A model generated the notes under the pieces. The model worked only from the letters and a program-made list of their open reading frames with translations. It was not told the origin of the DNA and ran no database searches. Shown in pieces: positions 52,042 to 61,507 of a stretch of 64,000 nucleotides of DNA. The translations under genes and the position numbers were made by a program. How positions within the stretch are numbered: position 1 is the first letter of the stretch; each line of letters opens with the position of its first letter. This DNA comes from Lachnospiraceae bacterium (GTDB lineage Bacteria > Bacillota > Clostridia > Lachnospirales > Lachnospiraceae): positions 59,741-123,740 of the forward strand of contig JAFUJA010000022.1 of assembly GCA_017473905.1 (NCBI GenBank), in the 5' to 3' direction.

Positions 52042-53592
52042 TTATCTTAATTCATCATCCTGCCGGTCTGCACTGCGAAGACAAATCGCCTCCGCAAGAT
52101 GAGACACTTTGATTTCGGGGCTACCATCCAAATCAGCAATCGTTCTGGAAACCTTCAGGATTTTATGATATCCTCTGGCACTTAACTGCATGGAAGAAAA
52201 TGCTTTTTCCATAAAAGTTCTTTCCTCCTTCCCCAATACACAAAATTCCCCCACCTGCCCGGGAGACATATCCGCATTAAAAGCCAGCCCTGTCCCTTCA
52301 AACCGTTTACGTTGCACCAATCTTGCCCGTTCAATTCTCTCTCTGATCTGCTTACTGCTTTCCCCGGCCTTTTTATCCTGTAAATCCTGTAATTCCACCT
52401 TTGGAGCTTCAACACAAATATCTATTCTGTCCAAAATCGGTCCTGATATCTTTGATAAATATTTTTTACGTTGCTGCTGGGTACAAATACATCTGTTCCG
52501 GTCCGGATAATAGCCGCAGGGACAGGGATTAATCGCCGCCACAAGCATAAAATCCGCAGGATAGGCATATGTTCCGAACGCCCGGGCAATCTGTACTTTT
52601 TTATCTTCCATAGGCTGTCTCAGCAATTCAATGGCAGGACCCGAAAAATGCACCGCCTCATCTAAAAAAAGAACCCCTCTGTGAGCAAGGGAAATCATCC
52701 CCGGCTTCGGCACCCTGCCCCCTCCGGCAAGTGCCTGTTCGCTAATGGTATGGTGCGGGTTGCAAAACGGTCTTTTTACAATCAGCGATTCCTTCTCTCT
52801 CAGCAAGCCTGCAACACTGTAAATCTTTGTCACTTCCATGCTTTCGGCAATGGATAACGGTGGCAAAACCGAGGGAATTCTTTTGGCAATCATTGTTTTG
52901 CCCGCCCCCGGTGTCCCCACCAGAAGAATATGATGAAATCCCGCCGCAGCAATTTCCACAGCTCTTTTTACGCATTCCTGCCCGGCAACCTCAGAAAAAT
53001 CCGGACCGGAAGTTTCTTCATCGGAAAATAACGCTTCCACATTGATTCTTACAGGTGAAAATTTTCCGGTTTCATTCCGCCTTCTGGTTTCAAAATATAA
53101 AAGCACATCCGCAAGGCTTTCCACACCGATAACATCAATTCCGGCTACCACACCTCCTTCCATTTCATTTTCTTTTGGTACCAGACACACTTTGATTCCC
53201 TTTTCTTTCGCTTGAAGAACAATGGGCAGGACGCCGTTTACGAATTTCACTTCTCCGTTGAGGCCGAGTTCTCCCACAACAAGATGTCCTTCCAATTCTT
53301 CGGCTTTTAAGGTCCCGATACAAATCAGAAGTGCCAATGCAATGGGCAGATCATACGCCGTACCGTTTTTTCTGATGTGTGCCGGGGAAATATTTACGGT
53401 AATATGCACCGGCGGAAGGTGAATATTAGCGTTTTTCAATGCCACCCTGACCCGCTCTTTTGCCTCCTTTACTTCAGTATTTAACATGCCTACCATTTCA
53501 AAACCCGGCATGCCGTTAGATGCATCCGCTTCCACACAGGCCAGATAACTTTCAATGCCAAGCAATGCACCTGTCATAATCTGACTGTACAT
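52042..53592 (-). CDS. ComM/YifB-family AAA ATPase
   Basis: A 516-residue protein of the Mg-chelatase-like ComM/YifB family. The N-terminal Lon-like S5 domain (GIESYLACVEADASNGMP, GLNGEVKFVNGVLPIVLQA) is followed by an AAA domain with Walker A VGTPGAGKTMIAKRIPS and FLDEAVHF. A zinc-type motif CPCGYYPD...CIC lies after it. ComM is a helicase that helps integrate transforming DNA in several bacteria. I start at ATG 53592 with AGGAGG upstream; the long upstream in-frame opening lacks a site. Confidence 0.93.
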   Translation of the reverse strand: MYSQIMTGALLGIESYLACVEADASNGMPGFEMVGMLNTEVKEAKERVRVALKNANIHLPPVHITVNISPAHIRKNGTAYDLPIALALLICIGTLKAEELEGHLVVGELGLNGEVKFVNGVLPIVLQAKEKGIKVCLVPKENEMEGGVVAGIDVIGVESLADVLLYFETRRRNETGKFSPVRINVEALFSDEETSGPDFSEVAGQECVKRAVEIAAAGFHHILLVGTPGAGKTMIAKRIPSVLPPLSIAESMEVTKIYSVAGLLREKESLIVKRPFCNPHHTISEQALAGGGRVPKPGMISLAHRGVLFLDEAVHFSGPAIELLRQPMEDKKVQIARAFGTYAYPADFMLVAAINPCPCGYYPDRNRCICTQQQRKKYLSKISGPILDRIDICVEAPKVELQDLQDKKAGESSKQIRERIERARLVQRKRFEGTGLAFNADMSPGQVGEFCVLGKEERTFMEKAFSSMQLSARGYHKILKVSRTIADLDGSPEIKVSHLAEAICLRSADRQDDELR

Positions 53593-53801
53593 AAAAAACC
53601 TCCTTATTATTTTTATTTCATTAAAAAAACTTTTAAACAGTGAAAAACGTCGAGACAACGACAAAGAAAAGATACGAATTATGTACCTTTTAAAAAAGAA
53701 CAGAAACATAAAAGCACGACAAAAAAACATCGAAAATCATGCCTTTTTATTTGTAATTTAAAAACAGGAATACTTCCCCGAACGGGGTTTGAAAACAATA
53801 A

Positions 53802-53830
53802 CGGGTAGTGTGCAGGAAGCACACCACCCG
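53802..53830 (-). terminator. Terminator after pilT
   Basis: CGGGTAGTGTGC pairs with GCACACCACCCG (one G-T mismatch) around AGGAA, followed on the minus strand by TTATTGTTTT. It lies about 21 bases after the pilT stop. The rest of the 258-base gap to comM shows no gene. Confidence 0.8.
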
Positions 53831-53850
53831 CATGATACATGAGATAAAAA

Positions 53851-54930
53851 TTACATGGATGCGTAAACACCCTTAAGACCAAGCTTCTGGATCATACCAT
53901 CAGGATCCTGTGCATACTGAACAACCATTTCCTTATCAATCTTACCTTCCAGATAAAGCTGTGTTAAAGCTTCATCCATGGTAATCATACCCATTTTACG
54001 GTTGGTCTGCATGATAGACTGTAACTGGTGGGATTTACCTTCACGAATCATGTTACGTACCGCATGGTTCGCATGCATTACTTCGAATGCCGCAACTCGA
54101 CCTCTGCCGTCTGCAGTAGGAATCAGCTGCTGGGAAATAACTGCCTCCAAAACGTTAGCAAGCTGAACACGAATCTGCTGCTGCTGATGAGGAGGAAAAA
54201 CGTCGATAATACGGTCGATGGTACTTGCCGCACCGATGGTATGCAGTGTGGAAAGCACAAGGTGACCTGTTTCTGCTGCGGTTACGGCTACGGAGATTGT
54301 CTCGTAGTCACGCATTTCACCTACCAGAATAATATCGGGATCTTCACGGAGCGCAGCTCTTAAGGCATTTGCATAGCTCATGGAGTCGAAACCGATTTCA
54401 CGCTGGTTAACCATGGACATTTTATGTAAGTGGAGGTACTCGATAGGGTCCTCCAGTGTGATGATATGAGCATCACGGTTATTATTTGCTTTATCAATGA
54501 TGGATGCAAGTGTTGTAGACTTACCGGAACCGGTAGGACCTGTTACAAGTACAAGACCTCTTTTACGGTTATAAAGTTCTACTACGGAATTGGGAACACC
54601 CAACTGTGCAGGAGTAGGAATTACCGTATTAACGGCACGGAGTGCCATTGCAACAGAACCTCTCTGACGGAATGCATTTACACGGTAACGTCCGAGATTG
54701 GTTACCGCGAAGGACATATCCAGTTCTCCTCGTTCTTCGAACATCTCTTTCTGATGGTCGGTCATAATCTGTGCAACAATTGCCAGTGTATCTTCCGGTT
54801 TCATAATCGGAAAGTCCATATTTAACAGATGTCCGTTTACACGCATTTTAGGCGGCAAACCTGCTGTTAAGTGAATATCGGATGCTCTGGCATCCATTGC
54901 TACCTGTAATATTTCTTCAATACGTGGCAT
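53851..54930 (-). CDS. pilT: Pilus retraction ATPase PilT
   Basis: A 359-residue PilT. An N-terminal PAS-like domain (ARASDIHLTAGLPPKMRVNG) is followed by Walker A TGPTGSGKSTTLASII, Asp box ITLEDPIEYLH, Walker B ALREDPDIILVGEMRD and His box LVLSTLHT. The PilT-specific AIRNLIRE motif appears as HAVRNMIREGK. It powers pilus retraction, needed for twitching and DNA uptake. It stands apart from the pilB block, on the other side of dprA-comM. Confidence 0.96.
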   Translation of the reverse strand: MPRIEEILQVAMDARASDIHLTAGLPPKMRVNGHLLNMDFPIMKPEDTLAIVAQIMTDHQKEMFEERGELDMSFAVTNLGRYRVNAFRQRGSVAMALRAVNTVIPTPAQLGVPNSVVELYNRKRGLVLVTGPTGSGKSTTLASIIDKANNNRDAHIITLEDPIEYLHLHKMSMVNQREIGFDSMSYANALRAALREDPDIILVGEMRDYETISVAVTAAETGHLVLSTLHTIGAASTIDRIIDVFPPHQQQQIRVQLANVLEAVISQQLIPTADGRGRVAAFEVMHANHAVRNMIREGKSHQLQSIMQTNRKMGMITMDEALTQLYLEGKIDKEMVVQYAQDPDGMIQKLGLKGVYASM

Positions 54931-54974
54931 AGTTTTTTCCCCTTTTCTTTTTGGTATTTCACCAATTAGTTTAA

Positions 54975-55622
54975 TTACATTGTATGGTCAAACCCATTCC
55001 GTAACTTCTTCAAAGCCCGCTTCTCAATTCTGGAAACATAGCTTCTTGAAATTCCCAGGGTTGCTCCAACCGCTTTCTGTGTCATTTCTTCCCTGCCGTT
55101 TAAACCGTATCTCATGGCAAGAATTGTTTTTTCTCTTTCATTTAAACATTTGCGGAACAGTACCGTGAGAACCTGAAGTTTTCTTTCCTGTTCCATTTGT
55201 TCCACAATATCCGTCTGTTCACTTTCGCACACATCAAGAAGATTAATCTCATTTCCCTCTTTGTCAGTCCCGATGGGTTCATACAAAGAAACTTCCCTGG
55301 ATAATTTTCTTCTGGAGCGAAGCATCATCAACAGTTCATTGTCAATGCAGCGAATTGCATAAGTAGCAAGCCGGTTTCCCTTATCTGCATCAAAGGTGGC
55401 TATCGCCTTCATTAATCCGATGGTTCCTACGGAAATCAAATCTTCTCCGTTTTCTCCCTGCCCCTGGTATTTTTTTACCACATGGGCAACCAGCCGCATA
55501 TTCCTTTCAATCAGAATATCTCTGGCAGCTTTGCCTTCCGCACTGTCGCTTTTTTCCTGCATAACCTTTATATAAAAGGCTTCCTCCTCCGAACTTAATG
55601 GTGTTTGAAATGTTTTCAACAA
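54975..55622 (-). CDS. sigK: SigK-like sporulation sigma factor without pro-sequence
   Basis: A 215-residue sigma-70-family factor. Region 2 reads RNMRLVAHVVKKYQGQGENG, then EDLISVGTIGLMKAI and NRLATYAIRCIDNELLM, then EVSLYEPIGTDKEGNEINLL, matching mother-cell SigK. Region 4 has TQKAVGATLGISRSYVSRIE. The B. subtilis protein has an inhibitory hydrophobic N-terminal extension; here the start (TTG TTG) gives MLKTFQTPLSSEEE directly, as in Clostridioides difficile SigK. There is no skin-like interruption. Other mother-cell sigmas are less likely. Confidence 0.85.
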   Translation of the reverse strand: MLKTFQTPLSSEEEAFYIKVMQEKSDSAEGKAARDILIERNMRLVAHVVKKYQGQGENGEDLISVGTIGLMKAIATFDADKGNRLATYAIRCIDNELLMMLRSRRKLSREVSLYEPIGTDKEGNEINLLDVCESEQTDIVEQMEQERKLQVLTVLFRKCLNEREKTILAMRYGLNGREEMTQKAVGATLGISRSYVSRIEKRALKKLRNGFDHTM

Positions 55623-55716
55623 GAAGCCTCCGTGGAATCACTTCAACTTATTTTATGAAAAAGATAAAAGAGAAGTGCATTTCCACACCGGATATTCAGA
55701 AACATATGCACAAATT

Positions 55717-55745
55717 ATTATACAGTTTTTCCAATAACCTTGCAA
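55717..55745 (-). promoter_or_regulatory. Sigma-A-type promoter of the sigK-like gene
   Basis: On the minus strand TTGCAA (55740-55745) and TATAAT (55717-55722) are exactly 17 bases apart. The leader would be about 90 bases. A vegetative-type promoter is unexpected for a late sporulation sigma factor; I see no clear SigE- or SigK-type promoter here. Confidence 0.6.
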
Positions 55746-55748
55746 GAC

Positions 55749-56882
55749 TTATCTGTTATTTTCATCCAAAATAAAGTCAGACATCACATAATTTGCAAGG
55801 TCTGTTCCCTTTGATGTCAAAAACAGCGCATCACCCTCTTCTTTCAGCAGGCCGTTTTTGATATGTCGCTCTATCGCTTCTCCAAAAACCGAATCCGGCG
55901 TTTTGCCGAAACCTTCATAAAATCTTTTAGCCGAAACGCCCTTACTCATGCGTAAACCAAGAAACATAAACTCAGACATTTTATCTTCCAAAGATAAAAC
56001 AATTTCTTCTTCCCGTTGCGCCCCTTTAATCAGATAAGCATCCCGGTTATCCTGATTTTTCCAGCGTTTTCCCTGAAAATAAGATGCCGCAGCCACTCCG
56101 AAGCCCAAATACTCCTTACCTGTCCAGTAACCCACATTATGTCTGCACTCATATCCGGCTTTGGCATAATTGGAAATTTCATATCTGACATATCCTGCAT
56201 CCGCAAGGATATCTCTTGTCATTTCATACATTTCCCGTTCCGTATCCTCATCCGGCAAATTCAGTTCCATCTCTCCGAAAGGAGTACCTTCTTCCACAAT
56301 AAGACTGTATGCGGAAATATGTTCCGGCCCCAGAGCCGTAACACGCATCAGGGTTTCTTCATAGCTTTCTTTTGACTGCCCCGGAAGCGCAGACATCAAA
56401 TCAACATTGATATTGGTAAAACCTGCTTCTCTTGCCCACTTGTATACTTCCAGAAATTCTTTATAAGTGTGAATTCTTCCCAAGGTGCGCAGTTCCTCAT
56501 CCCATGTTGACTGCAACCCGATACTGAGTCTGTTAATCCCCATTTTCCGATACGCATCCAGTTTTTCCTTATCCGACGTTCCCGGATTTACTTCAATGGA
56601 TATTTCTCCGTCCTCATCCACAGCAAATACGCTTTTTAGTTTACATAATATTTTATCAATCATAAAAGCAGGCAAAACAGATGGTGTTCCACCGCCAAAA
56701 AATATAGTGTCTACCTTCAGTTTTTCATCCTTATCTCCTATAAAAGAATCAATTTCATCTAATAGTTTATTTACATAACTCCCCATTGTATTTTCATTCC
56801 CGACACCGGAAACAAAATCGCAATACAAACATTTTCGCACACAAAAAGGGAGATGAACATAAATGCTTAATTTGTCCTGCAA
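55749..56882 (-). CDS. hemW: Radical SAM heme chaperone HemW
   Basis: A 377-residue radical SAM protein. The cluster motif is FCVRKCLYCDF (CxxxCxxC), then IFFGGGTPSVLP and GINRLSIGLQS. HemW-type C-terminal domain follows. HemW was once mistaken for coproporphyrinogen oxidase; it carries heme. A GTG at 56891 lies in the ribosome site, so I start at TTG 56882. It follows lepA by 21 bases, the usual lepA-hemW order. Confidence 0.93.
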   Translation of the reverse strand: MQDKLSIYVHLPFCVRKCLYCDFVSGVGNENTMGSYVNKLLDEIDSFIGDKDEKLKVDTIFFGGGTPSVLPAFMIDKILCKLKSVFAVDEDGEISIEVNPGTSDKEKLDAYRKMGINRLSIGLQSTWDEELRTLGRIHTYKEFLEVYKWAREAGFTNINVDLMSALPGQSKESYEETLMRVTALGPEHISAYSLIVEEGTPFGEMELNLPDEDTEREMYEMTRDILADAGYVRYEISNYAKAGYECRHNVGYWTGKEYLGFGVAAASYFQGKRWKNQDNRDAYLIKGAQREEEIVLSLEDKMSEFMFLGLRMSKGVSAKRFYEGFGKTPDSVFGEAIERHIKNGLLKEEGDALFLTSKGTDLANYVMSDFILDENNR

Positions 56883-56903
56883 ACAGTTCACCTCCCTTAC
56901 TTT

Positions 56904-58712
56904 TTATTTTCTGTCGTCCAATTTTAATACACTCATAAACGCCTGCTGGGGAATTTCTACATTTCCAACCTGACGCATACGCTTTTTACCTTCTTTCTGT
57001 TTCTCAAGAAGCTTCTTTTTACGGGTAATGTCACCACCGTAACATTTTGCAAGCACGTCCTTACGCATTGCTTTTACGGTTTCACGGGCGATTACCTTTC
57101 CGCCGATTGCCGCCTGAATGGGAATCTCAAACAGGTGTCTTGGGATTTCATCCTTCAGTTTCTCACACATACGGCGTCCGCGCTCATAGGCAGTATCCTT
57201 ATGCACAATAAAAGAAAGCGCATCCACTTCTTCCCGGTTGATAAGAATATCAAGTTTTACAAGTGCCGACTCTTCATATCCCTTCAAATCATAGTCGAAT
57301 GAAGCATATCCTCTTGAGCGGGATTTTAATGCATCAAAGAAATCATAGATAATTTCATTCAGAGGAAGCTCATATTTCAGCAATGCTCTGGTTTCTTCCA
57401 TGTATTCCATACCAAGGTAACGACCGCGGCGTTCCTGACAAAGTTCCATAATGGAGCCGATGAATTCGGTCGTAACCATAATTTCCGCCGAAACAATGGG
57501 TTCTTCCATATATTCAATTTCAGCCGGATCCGGCAAATTACTGGGATTTGTAAGTTCTATTACTTCCCCATTGGTTTTATGCACTTTATAAATAACGCCG
57601 GGAGCTGTGGTTACCAGGTCAAGGTTATATTCCCTCTCCAGTCTTTCCTGAATGATTTCAAGATGAAGAAGTCCCAGAAAACCGCAACGGAATCCAAAGC
57701 CTAACGCAATCGAGGTTTCGGGTTCATAGTTCAAAGCCGCATCATTTAACTGAAGTTTTTCAAGTGCATCACGCAAATCAGGATATTTTGCACCATCGGC
57801 AGGATATACACCGCAATAAACCATGGAGCGGACTTTTTTATAACCGGGCAAAGGCTCCGCACAGGGATTGGCTGCATCCGTTACAGTATCACCCACAGCA
57901 GTATCTTTTACATTCTTAATAGATGCGGTAATATAACCTACCATACCTGCGGAAAGGTTATCACAGGCAATAAACTGGCCGGCTCCGAAATATCCCACTT
58001 CCACTACTTCCGCACATGCTCCGGTTGCCATCATTTTAATGGTTGTCCCCTTTTTAACGGTTCCCTGCATAATACGGCAGAAAATAATAACACCCTTATA
58101 AGAATCGTATAAGGAGTCAAAAATCAACGCCTGCAAAGGTGCACCGGAGTCTCCCGCAGGGGCTGGTACCTTATGAACAATTGCCTCTAAAACATCCTCA
58201 ATTCCGATGCCGTTTTTGGCCGAAATTAAAGGTGCATCCTGGGCTTCCAGTCCGATTACGTCTTCAATTTCATCGATAACACGCTGAGGTTCTGCGCTGG
58301 GCAAATCAATTTTATTAATAACCGGAAAAACATCCAGGTTATGATCAAGGGCAAGATATACGTTTGCAAGCGTCTGTGCTTCAATTCCCTGAGCCGCATC
58401 CACAACCAGAATTGCTCCGTCACAGGCAGCAAGACTACGGCTTACTTCATAGTTAAAGTCAACATGCCCCGGGGTATCAATCAGATTAAAAATATACTCT
58501 TCCCCGTCTTTTGCCTTGTATACCGTACGAACAGCCTGAGATTTAATGGTAATACCACGCTCACGTTCCAAATCCATATTGTCCAGAACCTGGGCCTGCA
58601 TTTCCCTGCTGGTCAGAAGACCGGTCTGTTCAATGATACGGTCTGCCAGCGTGGATTTACCATGGTCAATATGGGCTATAATACAAAAATTTCTGATTTT
58701 ATCCTGATTCAT
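56904..58712 (-). CDS. lepA: Elongation factor 4 (LepA)
   Basis: A 602-residue translational GTPase that acts on stalled or hypersensitive ribosomes. G1 is [15 protein letters not shown]3 is [13 protein letters not shown]4 is NKIDLPSA. The LepA-specific C-terminal domain is present ([37 protein letters not shown]). A TTG seven codons upstream overlaps the ribosome site, so I start at ATG 58712. Length is usual. Confidence 0.97.
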   Translation of the reverse strand: MNQDKIRNFCIIAHIDHGKSTLADRIIEQTGLLTSREMQAQVLDNMDLERERGITIKSQAVRTVYKAKDGEEYIFNLIDTPGHVDFNYEVSRSLAACDGAILVVDAAQGIEAQTLANVYLALDHNLDVFPVINKIDLPSAEPQRVIDEIEDVIGLEAQDAPLISAKNGIGIEDVLEAIVHKVPAPAGDSGAPLQALIFDSLYDSYKGVIIFCRIMQGTVKKGTTIKMMATGACAEVVEVGYFGAGQFIACDNLSAGMVGYITASIKNVKDTAVGDTVTDAANPCAEPLPGYKKVRSMVYCGVYPADGAKYPDLRDALEKLQLNDAALNYEPETSIALGFGFRCGFLGLLHLEIIQERLEREYNLDLVTTAPGVIYKVHKTNGEVIELTNPSNLPDPAEIEYMEEPIVSAEIMVTTEFIGSIMELCQERRGRYLGMEYMEETRALLKYELPLNEIIYDFFDALKSRSRGYASFDYDLKGYEESALVKLDILINREEVDALSFIVHKDTAYERGRRMCEKLKDEIPRHLFEIPIQAAIGGKVIARETVKAMRKDVLAKCYGGDITRKKKLLEKQKEGKKRMRQVGNVEIPQQAFMSVLKLDDRK

Positions 58713-58794
58713 TCCTGTTATTTCTTCCTCCAAAGTCTTTTTTAGACATTAGTTAATTATAATCTATCTTTTCGGAGGTGTAAACAAAATATTT

Positions 58795-60075
58795 TTAGCT
58801 GTAGTCTGCTTCCCCGGACAAAACAAGGTCCAACACATGGGCAAGAGGTTCACAGGAATTCATGATTTCTTCTACGGTATTTGTCTGGGCTCCCAATTCA
58901 ATCAAAAGGGTTTTATCCCTGTAATGCATGTTGTACCTGTATGCATTCAGATAATTGGTCCTTGCAAGCCCGGGATAGTACTCATTCGCTGCCAGAGTGG
59001 CTTTTAAGGAAATAGCAAGATTTCCTTCCAGATGTTCGTTGGGCAGATAATCCAGCTTTCCTTTTTTATTGGAATAAGACATTCCGTTAAAGAACATAAA
59101 ACGGGCCATTTTCACACCATCAATTTCCGTTACCAGTCGGCGGTTTTCCGCAACTCCGTCTCTATGTAAATCTATAATCACCTGTATTTGCGGATACCTT
59201 TCCAGAATTTCTTCCAACGCCGGTGCCGCTACCGCATAAGCATCATCTCTACTGTCTACATCATAGGTTCCCGTATGATGATATACGCTGTAACCGTACT
59301 CCCGCCTGAGCAAGTCCGCCAAATGGGCGCCCGCACCCACAATGGTTGTGGTATTATCCCCGGGCACACTATCCGCAAAGCCTTCCTGAGAGTGGGTGTG
59401 ATAAATTAAAATCTGCGGACCTTCACCGTTTTTATCAATCCTGCAATCCGTTTCCAGGATCTCATCCAGATTTTCTATAACACCGGAGGGGGATGTGGCA
59501 GCATCAACAGTATAAAAATTTTCCAGCACAAAAGAATAATCACGAAGCTGAGCCGGCGTATAAGAAACGCTCTTCTTTTCCGCCACCGTAAAATCACTGA
59601 TATACGGAAGGGAAATATTACTCATAAATCCACTTCCCGCACATAAAAAATCCGTATCCTCCACAAACAATGCAAGATGTCTGTTTTCCCGTTGCATCAG
59701 TTCCATGTTTTCGGAATCGACAGCCTGTCCCGTCGGTGAGGAAGCTGCCTGTTTTACTTCCGTATTTTTTATCTCATCAGACCCCTCAAAAACAAACAGC
59801 TTTCCTTTCAATTCTTTAGAGTCCGTCATATCCGCAACATAGGTTTCCAGCGGCGAATGAAATCCGATTCCCCTGCCGATATAACCATACAAAGGCTGGG
59901 ATTCATATAAAACCTCCCGAATCAGGAAAGGAATCAGCACCGGCGTCTTTTCTTTTTTGCTTTCTTCTGTTTTACTCCTGCCTGCGTTTTCAAACCATAC
60001 ACCAATAAATAAAATCACAAAAAACAGACAGGTACCGATTAAAATAATTTTCTTTTTACCATGTTTTCTTCTCAT
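58795..60075 (-). CDS. spoIIP: Stage II sporulation protein P (SpoIIP)
   Basis: A 426-residue membrane-anchored peptidoglycan hydrolase. A basic start (MRRKHGKKKIILIG) leads into one helix (about 10-28). The catalytic domain has ILIYHTHSQEGFAD, VQVIIDLHRDGV and TLLIELGAQTNTVEEI. SpoIIP, with SpoIID and SpoIIM, drives engulfment of the forespore. No strong ribosome site precedes the ATG. It lies 20 bases after gpr, as in other clostridia. Confidence 0.93.
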   Translation of the reverse strand: MRRKHGKKKIILIGTCLFFVILFIGVWFENAGRSKTEESKKEKTPVLIPFLIREVLYESQPLYGYIGRGIGFHSPLETYVADMTDSKELKGKLFVFEGSDEIKNTEVKQAASSPTGQAVDSENMELMQRENRHLALFVEDTDFLCAGSGFMSNISLPYISDFTVAEKKSVSYTPAQLRDYSFVLENFYTVDAATSPSGVIENLDEILETDCRIDKNGEGPQILIYHTHSQEGFADSVPGDNTTTIVGAGAHLADLLRREYGYSVYHHTGTYDVDSRDDAYAVAAPALEEILERYPQIQVIIDLHRDGVAENRRLVTEIDGVKMARFMFFNGMSYSNKKGKLDYLPNEHLEGNLAISLKATLAANEYYPGLARTNYLNAYRYNMHYRDKTLLIELGAQTNTVEEIMNSCEPLAHVLDLVLSGEADYS

Positions 60076-60095
60076 ACAACAATATATGTGTACTT

Positions 60096-60977
60096 TTAAA
60101 AATTATGAGTACCCAGGGCAAGCTGTATCCCGTAACTTACCACCTCTGCCAGAGTCCGCACCTGTTCATCCACATCTTTTCCCGTTACGTACATATTGGT
60201 ATACTGGGAGTCCGGGACGAAGGCCTGTCTGTGAATCTCTTCTCCCATCCCTTCTTTTATCAAAGTATCCGCACCAATAACCGTCGGAACGCCGATGGCA
60301 ATTACCGGACATCCCAAAAAACCTTCTTCAATTCCAAATCTGTGATTTCCCACACCGGAGCCGGGATGAATTCCCGTGTCCGTAATCTGAACCGTGGTAT
60401 TCAGCCTTTTTACACTTCTTGCCGCCAGTGCATCTACAACAATTACCGTATCAGGTTTAATTTGTTCCACCACACCCTTAATAATTTCCGCACTTTCCAT
60501 TCCTGTTTTTGCCATTACCCCGGGAACAATGGCGCTGACATAGGGAAGATTTCTTCCTTCATAGGCCGCTTTTCCGTAAGCTTTTAAAATATGCCTTGTA
60601 ATGGTAATCCTATCTGCAACAAGAGGACCCAATGCATCCGCTGTTACATCCCTGTTTCCAAGTCCTGCAATCAAAATCGATCCTTTCTTTTTGATGAGTG
60701 ATTCCAAACAAAAGGCAATTTCCTTCGCCATCCCTTTCTCGATTTCTTTTCTACCCGTTAAAATGTCACTTCCTTCAAGGGTAATATATGTTCCGATGGG
60801 TTTATTCAGTTTGGCGGCAGCGTTTTTCGTTTCAACCGATACCAAGGTCTTACGAATGCCTGTTTTTTTATAAAAGGACTCTTCCACCCCGATTCCGGGA
60901 ATTTCATCATTGATTTTACCTACAGATTCTCTCGCTTCCAATGCCAAATCAGTTCGGATATTGCAACATTCCATCAT
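60096..60977 (-). CDS. gpr: Germination protease GPR
   Basis: A 293-residue protease that degrades small acid-soluble spore proteins in germination. The N-terminal NIRTDLALEA is the autoprocessing region, and GLGNRDVTADALGPLVADR and VPGVMAKTGMESAEI are family blocks. It is a zymogen cleaved in the forespore. I did not find a convincing SigG promoter in the short gap to rpsT. It is divergent from rpsT. Confidence 0.94.
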   Translation of the reverse strand: MMECCNIRTDLALEARESVGKINDEIPGIGVEESFYKKTGIRKTLVSVETKNAAAKLNKPIGTYITLEGSDILTGRKEIEKGMAKEIAFCLESLIKKKGSILIAGLGNRDVTADALGPLVADRITITRHILKAYGKAAYEGRNLPYVSAIVPGVMAKTGMESAEIIKGVVEQIKPDTVIVVDALAARSVKRLNTTVQITDTGIHPGSGVGNHRFGIEEGFLGCPVIAIGVPTVIGADTLIKEGMGEEIHRQAFVPDSQYTNMYVTGKDVDEQVRTLAEVVSYGIQLALGTHNF

Positions 60978-61036
60978 TTTAACCCCACATAGTAAATTTC
61001 TACATTATTTTTTACAAAATATTGTGGTTTTATGTA

Positions 61037-61065
61037 TTGACAGAATTGCTTTTGACGGATAAAAT
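61037..61065 (+). promoter_or_regulatory. Sigma-A-type promoter of rpsT
   Basis: On the plus strand TTGACA (61037-61042) and TAAAAT (61060-61065) are 17 bases apart. Transcription would start near 61072 and leave a leader of about 80 bases. Confidence 0.8.
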
Positions 61066-61150
61066 GTATTCGTATGTTTACATTAGAACGTCCGTGTCCG
61101 GCTTTAATGAAACATTTTCATAAAATTATTGAAAATGGGAGGTGTGAGTC

Positions 61151-61414
61151 TTGGCTAACATCAAATCTGCAAAGAAAAGAATTCTCGTAAATCAGACCAG
61201 AGCTGATAGAAACAAAGCTATCCGTTCAGGTGTTAGAACCGCTGTAAAGAAAGTTTACGCAGCAATTGATGCGAATGACAAGGAAGCTGCAAAGGCTGCT
61301 TTACTTGCTGCAACAAGTACTATTGATAAAGCTACTTCTAAGGGCGTTTATCATAAGAACTATGCATCAAGAAAGATTTCTCGTCTTAGCATTGCCGTAA
61401 ATAAAATGGCGTAA
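61151..61414 (+). CDS. rpsT: 30S ribosomal protein S20
   Basis: An 87-residue basic helical protein (ANIKSAKKRILVNQTR, then HKNYASRKISRLSIAVNK), the usual S20. The start is TTG with GGAGGTG upstream. It is the only clear plus-strand gene in the window and is monocistronic, with its own promoter and terminator. S20 sits at the bottom of the small subunit. Confidence 0.97.
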   Translation: MANIKSAKKRILVNQTRADRNKAIRSGVRTAVKKVYAAIDANDKEAAKAALLAATSTIDKATSKGVYHKNYASRKISRLSIAVNKMA

Positions 61415-61429
61415 TAAATCATAAAAAAC

Positions 61430-61467
61430 AAACCTCTTCGATACCGTCATGTCGAAGAGGTTTTTTT
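61430..61467. terminator. Bidirectional terminator between rpsT and the GH9 gene
   Basis: AAACCTCTTCGA pairs with TCGAAGAGGTTT around a 10-base loop. The plus strand continues with TTTTTT and the minus strand with TGTTTTTT, so it can end both convergent transcripts. Confidence 0.9.
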
Positions 61468-61507
61468 ATGCATGTGAATTCTTTATTTCTTTTCAAATCT
61501 TTCTCTT

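Noticed and set aside
53776-53787. CCCCGAACGGGG as a terminator
   Set aside because: A 4-bp stem with no T-run; the stronger pilT hairpin lies just upstream in the transcript.
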